Positions 33,513 through 38,121 of a DNA stretch of 38,121 nt are shown in pieces. The DNA comes from Burkholderiaceae bacterium (GTDB lineage: Bacteria > Pseudomonadota > Gammaproteobacteria > Burkholderiales > Burkholderiaceae_C), in assembly GCA_030654805.1 (NCBI GenBank), contig JAURWR010000083.1, positions 1 to 38,121 of the forward strand, written 5' to 3'. The position numbers were made by a program, and so were the translations under genes. Under the pieces are notes generated by a model. The model saw only the letters and a list, made by a program, of their open reading frames with translations. It did not search any database and was not told where the DNA came from. Numbering within the stretch: position 1 is the stretch's first letter; every line of letters begins with the position of its first letter.

Positions 33513-34007
33513 TCAGGCGTTGCCGATCTGCTTCAACTCATGGTGGATCGCCATGTGGTCGAGGCTTTCGATCGGCAGCGACAACATCAGCTCGATGCGC
33601 CGCTTCAGCGTCACCGCGGTGGCCATGAAGGCTCGTGCCTTCTCTTCATCCGTGCCTTCGACCGCCGCCGGGTCGGGCACGCCCCAGTGCGCGGTCATCG
33701 GCTGACCGGGCCACACGGGGCACATCTCGCCGGCCGCGTTGTCGCACACGGTGAAGACGAAATCGAGCGCGGGCGCGCCGGGCAGCGAGAACTCGTCCCA
33801 GTTCTTGCTGCGATAGCCTTCTGTCGGGATGCCCAGTGCGCGCAAGGTCGACAGCGCGAACGGGTTCACGACGCCGTTCGGATGGCTGCCGGCCGAGTGC
33901 GCGATGTAGCGACCCTTGCCCAGTTCGTTGAGCAGTCCCTCGGCCAGGATCGAGCGGGCCGAGTTGCCGGTGCAGACGAACAGAACGTGTTTCGGGGTGT
34001 CGGACAT
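33513..34007 (-). CDS. arsC: Arsenate reductase, low-molecular-weight phosphatase type
   Basis: This 164-residue cytoplasmic enzyme reduces arsenate to arsenite. It has the LMW tyrosine-phosphatase P-loop CTGNSARS near residue 12 and the later cysteine pair in VCDNAAGEMCPVWPG. The C-terminus is extended by a helical segment (IELMLSLPIESLDHMAIHHELKQ-type). ATG 34007 has AGGAG six bases upstream; the frame is open to 34106 but lacks signals there. The electron donor (thioredoxin or glutaredoxin/mycothiol type) cannot be told from sequence alone. Confidence 0.93.
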   Translation of the reverse strand: MSDTPKHVLFVCTGNSARSILAEGLLNELGKGRYIAHSAGSHPNGVVNPFALSTLRALGIPTEGYRSKNWDEFSLPGAPALDFVFTVCDNAAGEMCPVWPGQPMTAHWGVPDPAAVEGTDEEKARAFMATAVTLKRRIELMLSLPIESLDHMAIHHELKQIGNA

Positions 34008-34066
34008 GGGAACTCCTGGGATGAGATGAAGAACGGAAAGCGAGGCGGTGCGTTCGCGGCGGACGC

Positions 34067-34393
34067 TCAGCAGGTCGTGCAGGCGGGCGCTGCCGCGGCG
34101 ATGCAACTTTCACCCTGACAACAGTTCGCGCTCAGGTAGCCCATCAGATCGTTCATCCGATCGAACGCCGCGCGGTAGATCAGGCTGCGGCCGTCGCGCT
34201 GCTGCGAGATCAATCCGGCGTGCATCAGTTCCTTGAGGTGGAAGGACAGCGTCGATGCTGGCACCACCAGTGTTTCGGCCAGACCGCTGGGCGTCATGCC
34301 CTGCGGTCCGGCAACGACCAATGCCCGGAACACCCGCAGGCGGGCCGCTTGAGCCAGGGCGGCGAGTGCGACGACGACTTCTGTCTCTTCCAT
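34067..34393 (-). CDS. arsR: ArsR arsenite-responsive repressor
   Basis: This 108-residue winged-helix repressor of the ArsR/SmtB family controls the operon. The helix-turn-helix is LAETLVVPASTLSFHLKEL with a beta-wing SQQRDGRSLIYR. The As(III) site is not the classical alpha-3 CxC; instead the C-terminus has C91, C92, C97 plus C105 and C108 (NCCQGESC and CTTC), as in the Acidithiobacillus ferrooxidans ArsR. The ATG at 34393 lies inside the operator dyad (34392-34415), so there is no room for an ordinary ribosome binding site and the message may be leaderless or start unusually. Confidence 0.93.
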   Translation of the reverse strand: MEETEVVVALAALAQAARLRVFRALVVAGPQGMTPSGLAETLVVPASTLSFHLKELMHAGLISQQRDGRSLIYRAAFDRMNDLMGYLSANCCQGESCIAAAAPACTTC

Positions 34394-34415
34394 ATTTCCA
34401 TTTTTATGGAAATAT
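34392..34415. promoter_or_regulatory. ArsR operator overlapping the arsR start
   Basis: A perfect inverted repeat has 10-base arms ATATTTCCAT (34392-34401) and ATGGAAATAT (34406-34415) around TTTT. It covers the first bases of arsR. A TTGCAG hexamer on the minus strand just upstream may be the -35 element, placing the -10 inside the dyad. Confidence 0.75.
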
Positions 34416-34537
34416 TGATTTGCTGCAAGCCCACCGCTTCCGATCCCTGTTTGTCTTGTGGACCGGGTGTCTCAATAAATCGCACGATTGATCGCATGAT
34501 TTAGAATGCGCTGATCGGGCTATTGAATGTCAACGCC

Positions 34538-34909
34538 ATGTCCCACCTCACCGCCAATGACCTGAAGACCCGCGGCATCGCCGCCATCGAAGCGTCGCTG
34601 GCCGAAGGGCAGACCGAGGCCGTCGTTTCCGTGCGTGGCACCGACCGCTACGTGGTGATGGAACTCGCCCATTACCAACATCTGCGCGAGTGCGAACTCG
34701 AGGCTGCATTGGCCGAGAGCCGGGCCGAGATCGCCGCAGGCCGCTTCGTGGTCGAGTCGCCTGCGCAGCATGTGGCCCGCCTGCAATCCATGATCGCCAG
34801 CCAAGCTGCGGCCGGCAGCGTGATTGCGCCTGCCTCTGCAAACAAGACCAAAACGCGCCAACGACCGACCAGCACGCCGAGCAAGAGCGTCGGACGCGCG
34901 CCTCGCTGA
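34538..34909 (+). CDS. Phd/YefM-family antitoxin
   Basis: This 123-residue antitoxin has the N-terminal Phd/YefM DNA-binding part (NDLKTRGIAAIEASLAEG, VVSVRGTDRYVVMELAHYQHL) followed by a helix that would cover the toxin. The final 35 residues form a Lys/Arg/Ser/Pro-rich tail (KTKTRQRPTSTPSKS), unusual for the family. ATG 34538 is chosen; TTG 34523 is possible. A TAGAAT hexamer at 34502-34507 may be its -10 element. It would neutralise the toxin encoded 32 bases downstream and repress the pair. Confidence 0.8.
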   Translation: MSHLTANDLKTRGIAAIEASLAEGQTEAVVSVRGTDRYVVMELAHYQHLRECELEAALAESRAEIAAGRFVVESPAQHVARLQSMIASQAAAGSVIAPASANKTKTRQRPTSTPSKSVGRAPR

Positions 34910-34941
34910 TCGGGTCTCGGCACATCCGGCGCGGCTCGGGC

Positions 34942-35217
34942 ATGGTCTACAGAATCATTTACACCGAGCGCTACACGCGCATCGCGGTGCGCTTTTTGCA
35001 GCGCCATCCGGAGATGGCCCGCGCCTACGAAAAAACGCTGGCGCTGCTGGAGCTGAATCCGCATCACCCCACACTGCGCCTGCATGCACTGAGCGGACGG
35101 CTGACTGGGGTGCATTCGGTCTCGATCAACCTGTCGTACCGGATCACGCTGCATCTGCTGATCAGCGAGCAGGAGATCGTTCCGATCAACGTGGGCGATC
35201 ACGACGCGGTGTATTGA
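34942..35217 (+). CDS. RelE/ParE-superfamily toxin
   Basis: This 91-residue basic protein has the RelE/YafQ mRNA-interferase fold: YRIIYTERYTRIAVRFLQRHP, a helix-turn LLELNPHHPTLRLHALSG, and the C-terminal strands SINLSYRITLHLLI and INVGDHDAVY. The terminal HDAVY agrees with the catalytic-histidine region of the family. ATG 34942 follows the antitoxin by 32 bases, the normal antitoxin-first order. Target (mRNA on the ribosome or gyrase) is not decidable here. Confidence 0.83.
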   Translation: MVYRIIYTERYTRIAVRFLQRHPEMARAYEKTLALLELNPHHPTLRLHALSGRLTGVHSVSINLSYRITLHLLISEQEIVPINVGDHDAVY

Positions 35218-35232
35218 TCCCGCAGACGAGCT

Positions 35233-35535
35233 TTACGGCATCGCCGCGCCGCAGTTCCAGCACTGCTCGAACGGGCCGTCGATCATTTCGCGGCAGGCGG
35301 GGCACATCCAGTGCCGCGACACCGGATGCTGCAGTTCGACGAGCAGGCGTTCGGCGCGCTCGAAGTTGTCGGCGTCGGTCAGCCACAACTCTGGCAGCGT
35401 CTGGTCGGGTGGCACCTGCCCCGCGAGGCTGCTGTTGTAGGCGCGCTGGACCGTCGTCGGCACGCCCGCGTGGCACAGCAGGTCGGCCCACAACGTGGCG
35501 ATGGCGAGGTTGGGGGCGGTGGTGAGCTTTTTCAT
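35233..35535 (-). CDS. DUF2007-type protein with zinc ribbon
   Basis: This 100-residue cytoplasmic protein has an N-terminal DUF2007-like half (putative signal-transducing domain, ATLWADLLCHAGVPTTVQR, LPELWLTDADNFERAERLL) and a C-terminal zinc ribbon with CPAC and CWNCG. Function is unknown. The start at 35535 lies in the 85-base gap shared with the divergent oxidoreductase gene. It is convergent with the toxin gene, 15 bases away. Confidence 0.75.
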   Translation of the reverse strand: MKKLTTAPNLAIATLWADLLCHAGVPTTVQRAYNSSLAGQVPPDQTLPELWLTDADNFERAERLLVELQHPVSRHWMCPACREMIDGPFEQCWNCGAAMP

Positions 35536-35620
35536 GGCCAGGCTTCTCGATCGACCCCCGGCGTGTGCGCGTTTCGGGCTTCGGGCACGATAGTCCATCG
35601 TTTCATCGAGGAGCCCCTGC

Positions 35621-36625
35621 ATGTCAGCCACCCGCCAATTCACCACCCGAGCGATCCGCATCGACCAACCCGGTGGGCCCGAGGCCATGCATCTGGTCGA
35701 GGTGCCGATCGGCGAGCCCGGGCCGGGCGAGATCCGCATCCGCCACCACGCCTGCGGCATCAACTTCATCGACGTCTACCACCGCACCGGGCTCTACCCG
35801 CTGCCGCTGCCCGCGTCGCTGGGAATGGAAGCAGCCGGTGTCGTCGAGGCGGTCGGTGACGGCGTGACCCACCTGCGCGCCGGCGACCGCGCGGCCTACG
35901 CCAGCGCCCCGCCGGGCAGCTACTGCGAGGCCCGCGTGATGCCGGCGAAATGCGTCGTCCAGTTGCCTGACGCCATCGATTTCGAGACCGGCGCCGCGAT
36001 GATGCTCAAGGGCCTGACTGCGCAGTACCTGCTGAAGAAGACGCTGCCGCAGGGCGGCTTGCAGGGGGGCGACTTCATCCTGTTCCACGCCGCGGCCGGC
36101 GGCGTTGGGCTGATCGCGTGCCAGTGGGCGCGCGCACTGGGTCTGAATCTGATCGGCACGGCCGGCAGCGACGAGAAATGCGCGCTGGCGCTGCGGCACG
36201 GCGCCGCGCACGCCATCAACTACCGACGCGAGGATTTCGTCGCGCGGGTCAAGGAGATCACCGGCGGCCGCGGCGTCAAGGTGGTCTACGACTCGGTCGG
36301 GCTCGACACCTTCGAGAAGTCGTTCGATGTGCTGCAGCCCTTCGGGCTGCTGGCGAACTTCGGCAATGCATCAGGCAAGGCGCCGCCCGTGGATCTGGGC
36401 GTGCTGGCGGCCAAGGGATCGCTGTACGTCACGCGCCCGACGCTGTTCGCTCACATCGCCACGCGCGAGGCCACGCAGGCGATGGCCGACGACCTGTTCG
36501 CCGTCGTCGCCAGCGGCGCGGTGCGCATCCCGGTCGAACGCCGCTACGCGCTGGCCGATGCGGCGCAGGCGCACCGCGATCTGGAAGCGCGGCTGACGAC
36601 CGGTTGCAGCGTGCTGCTGCCTTGA
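35621..36625 (+). CDS. qorA: NADPH:quinone oxidoreductase
   Basis: This 334-residue cytoplasmic enzyme of the zeta-crystallin MDR branch reduces quinones with NADPH. Motifs are HHACGINFIDVYHRTGLYPLPLP, ASLGMEAAGVVEAVGDGV, LLKKTLPQ and the NADPH loop HAAAGGVGLIACQWA followed by GSDEKCALA. There are no zinc ligands. These blocks match E. coli QorA closely. It starts at ATG 35621 with GAGGAG at 35608-35613. Confidence 0.92.
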   Translation: MSATRQFTTRAIRIDQPGGPEAMHLVEVPIGEPGPGEIRIRHHACGINFIDVYHRTGLYPLPLPASLGMEAAGVVEAVGDGVTHLRAGDRAAYASAPPGSYCEARVMPAKCVVQLPDAIDFETGAAMMLKGLTAQYLLKKTLPQGGLQGGDFILFHAAAGGVGLIACQWARALGLNLIGTAGSDEKCALALRHGAAHAINYRREDFVARVKEITGGRGVKVVYDSVGLDTFEKSFDVLQPFGLLANFGNASGKAPPVDLGVLAAKGSLYVTRPTLFAHIATREATQAMADDLFAVVASGAVRIPVERRYALADAAQAHRDLEARLTTGCSVLLP

Positions 36626-36638
36626 ACGTCCGACGGCG

Positions 36639-37439
36639 TCAGCGCGGAACGGCCGCCCGGTAGGCGTGCCACGAGGCGTGGCCGATCACCGGCCCGGCGA
36701 TCAGCAGGCCGAAGAACCCGGGCAGCATCGCCAGCACTACGATCAGCGTCACCACAGCACCCCACAGCAGCATCACGCCGGGTTGGGTGAGGCACAGCCG
36801 CAGGCTGGTCAGGCCCGCCGTGATGGCGTCGGTCTGCCGGTCCAGGATCATCGGCATCGAGACCACGCTGATCGTGAAGATCAGCCCCGCGAACAGGGCG
36901 CCCACGATCAGATAGGTGACGATGAACCCGAGGTTGGCGGGGTTCAGCAGCGCCAGCAACGAACCCTTGAAGTCGGGCATGCCGTTGAAGCTGAGGGCGA
37001 ACACGATCAGCGACGAGCGCGCCCAGAGCATCTCCAAGATCAGCAGCACGCCGCCGAAGATGCCCATGGTGCTCGCGCGTGTGCTCCAGGCGGTCAGCGA
37101 TGAAACGAAACCGGGCTTGTCACCGGCTTCGAGCTTGCGGCTCACGTCGTACAGCCCCAGGCACAGGAACGGGCCCACCAGCAGGAAGCCCGCGCTCAAC
37201 GCGAGCGTGTAGGCCGCAGCGTGCTCGAACACATACAGCAGCAGCCAGCCCATGCCCGTGAAGCAGCCACCGTAGAACAGGCCGAGGAGGGGAGTGCGTG
37301 CGAAATCATGCCAACCCAGCCTCAACCATTGAAAAGGCGCATGCCAGGGCAAGGTGCTGAGCGGCAGGTCGAACACCGTGTTCGTGGCATTCGCCCGCAC
37401 CCGCTCGCCGTTGTTTTCGATCTCGGACTGTGCGTTCAT
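36639..37439 (-). CDS. DUF2189 integral membrane protein
   Basis: This 266-residue inner-membrane protein has about six helices. DUF2189 blocks include LPWHAPFQWLRLGWHDFARTP, YGGCFTGMGWLLLY and GLYDVSRKLEAGDKPGF near the N-terminal half, and FGLLIAGPVIGHASWHAYRA at the end. Function is unknown. The start could also be upstream at 37475, but ATG 37439 fits family length. It is 74 bases downstream of lspA on the same strand. Confidence 0.82.
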   Translation of the reverse strand: MNAQSEIENNGERVRANATNTVFDLPLSTLPWHAPFQWLRLGWHDFARTPLLGLFYGGCFTGMGWLLLYVFEHAAAYTLALSAGFLLVGPFLCLGLYDVSRKLEAGDKPGFVSSLTAWSTRASTMGIFGGVLLILEMLWARSSLIVFALSFNGMPDFKGSLLALLNPANLGFIVTYLIVGALFAGLIFTISVVSMPMILDRQTDAITAGLTSLRLCLTQPGVMLLWGAVVTLIVVLAMLPGFFGLLIAGPVIGHASWHAYRAAVPR

Positions 37440-37513
37440 GACGTTCAGTGTGCCGGTGCAATCCGTCCATTGCACCCCGCACTTACGTCAATGCGCCAGC
37501 CCGGCGTCGGTGT

Positions 37514-38029
37514 TCAGCGGGTCTTGCGCACCCGCAGCAACTCGTCGAGGATCAGCAAGGTCGCACCGACGGTGATGGCGCTGTCGGCGATGTTGAAGCT
37601 GGGGAAATAGCCGCCCGCGAACATCGGCGACAGGAAGCCCCAGTGGAATTGCAGGAAGTCGATCACATGCCCGTGCAGCAGGCGGTCGATCACGTTGCCC
37701 AGCGCGCCGCCGAGCACCAGCGACAGCGCCAGGCTGAACAGCCGCTGCCCGGCGTGCTGCTTCAGTATCCAGACGATGAACACGGTCGCCGCCAGCCCGA
37801 GCGCGACGAAGAACCAGCGCTGCCAGCCCGACGCGCCCGCCAGGAAACTGAACGCAGCGCCCGCGTTGTGCACCCGCACGATGTTGAAGAACGAGGTGAC
37901 GGTGTGGCTGTCGCCGAGCTGGAAGCGGCCGAGGATCAGCGTCTTGGTCAGCTGATCGGCCACGATGATCAGCAGCGCGAGACCGAGCCAGGGGAGCAGG
38001 CTGGAGCCGGCGGTCTTGGTGCCGGCCAT
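37514..38029 (-). CDS. lspA: Lipoprotein signal peptidase II
   Basis: This 171-residue inner-membrane aspartyl protease removes signal peptides from diacylglyceryl-prolipoproteins, so it works upstream of the LolCD exporter at the other end of the window. It has four helices. The catalytic aspartates lie in GNVIDRL and FNIADSAI, and the N-terminal VADQLTK and [10 protein letters not shown] blocks are diagnostic. The start at 38029 gives the family N-terminus. The last 92 bases of the window (38030-38121) show no recognisable ileS end or other gene. Confidence 0.96.
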   Translation of the reverse strand: MAGTKTAGSSLLPWLGLALLIIVADQLTKTLILGRFQLGDSHTVTSFFNIVRVHNAGAAFSFLAGASGWQRWFFVALGLAATVFIVWILKQHAGQRLFSLALSLVLGGALGNVIDRLLHGHVIDFLQFHWGFLSPMFAGGYFPSFNIADSAITVGATLLILDELLRVRKTR

Positions 38030-38121
38030 CTCAGTGGCTCCACCGCGCGTCGCGCGACCCACGACCCATGAAACGGGCGTGTGATGAGGGCGCGCGTGCC
38101 GGAGACACTGGGTACCTCCCT

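Noticed and set aside
38030-38121. 3' end of ileS upstream of lspA
   Set aside because: None of the frames in the last 92 bases resembles the cysteine-rich C-terminus of IleS.

Overview
The window reads as chromosomal DNA of a GC-rich betaproteobacterium, most likely Burkholderiales. The reasons are a single LolC/E-type permease beside LolD, a Burkholderiales-style trimeric porin, PQQ alcohol dehydrogenases, an acoXABC set with an AcoR activator, strong GGAGAC-type ribosome binding sites, and an AT-poor base composition. The species cannot be fixed from the sequence alone. About 39 protein genes are supported. I saw no rRNA, tRNA or CRISPR array.

Layout. 183-2130: lipoprotein-release transporter (lolC, lolD). 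2168-4752: a PstI/BsuBI-like restriction-modification pair, visibly less GC-rich than its surroundings and probably imported. 4784-7710: housekeeping and DNA-repair genes (YfcF-type GST, TatD/YjjV-type hydrolase, deoxyinosine glycosylase) and a small secreted protein. 7790-16531: sigma-54 activator AcoR, divergent from DUF1097 protein, Tpx-like protein, acoX, acoA, acoB, acoC and a lipoate-ligase-like gene. 16575-24214: periplasmic alcohol-oxidation region with two PQQ dehydrogenases, two c-type cytochromes, a porin, a quinoprotein-associated binding protein and a GlcG/HbpS-like protein. 24289-29463: MDR oxidoreductase, spermidine-synthase-like protein, GspE-type ATPase, EamA transporter, and a protein with a histone-like tail and a predicted RHH fold. 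29649-34393: arsenic resistance, with a thioredoxin-like/ArsA fusion convergent with arsR-arsC-acr3-arsH. 34538-35217: toxin-antitoxin pair. 35233-38029: DUF2007 protein, QorA, DUF2189 membrane protein and LspA.

The most interesting system is regulatory and metabolic. The intergenic region in front of the aco cluster and the one between the first PQQ dehydrogenase and the porin both carry the same dyad, GCGACA-N2-TGTCGC. Both also carry -24/-12 (sigma-54) promoter matches with exact GG-N10-GC spacing. The second region has two such promoters facing away from a central dyad, at 80-87 bp on each side. A further -24/-12 match lies directly upstream of acoX. This suggests one AcoR regulon: the porin admits an alcohol, a PQQ enzyme oxidises it in the periplasm with a CX3CH cytochrome c as possible acceptor, and the AcoABC complex cleaves the product (acetoin or a related ketone) to acetyl-CoA plus an aldehyde. 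The lipoate-ligase-like protein would service AcoC. No E3 subunit is encoded here. Both PQQ enzymes have an Asp two residues after the predicted catalytic Asp, the known signature of lanthanide-dependent enzymes; the first also lacks the usual vicinal cysteine pair.

The second notable system is the arsenic locus. An ArsA ATPase with all three metal-binding cysteines carries an N-terminal CxxC thioredoxin-like domain in the same polypeptide, and no arsD is present. It is transcribed separately from the Acr3 operon.
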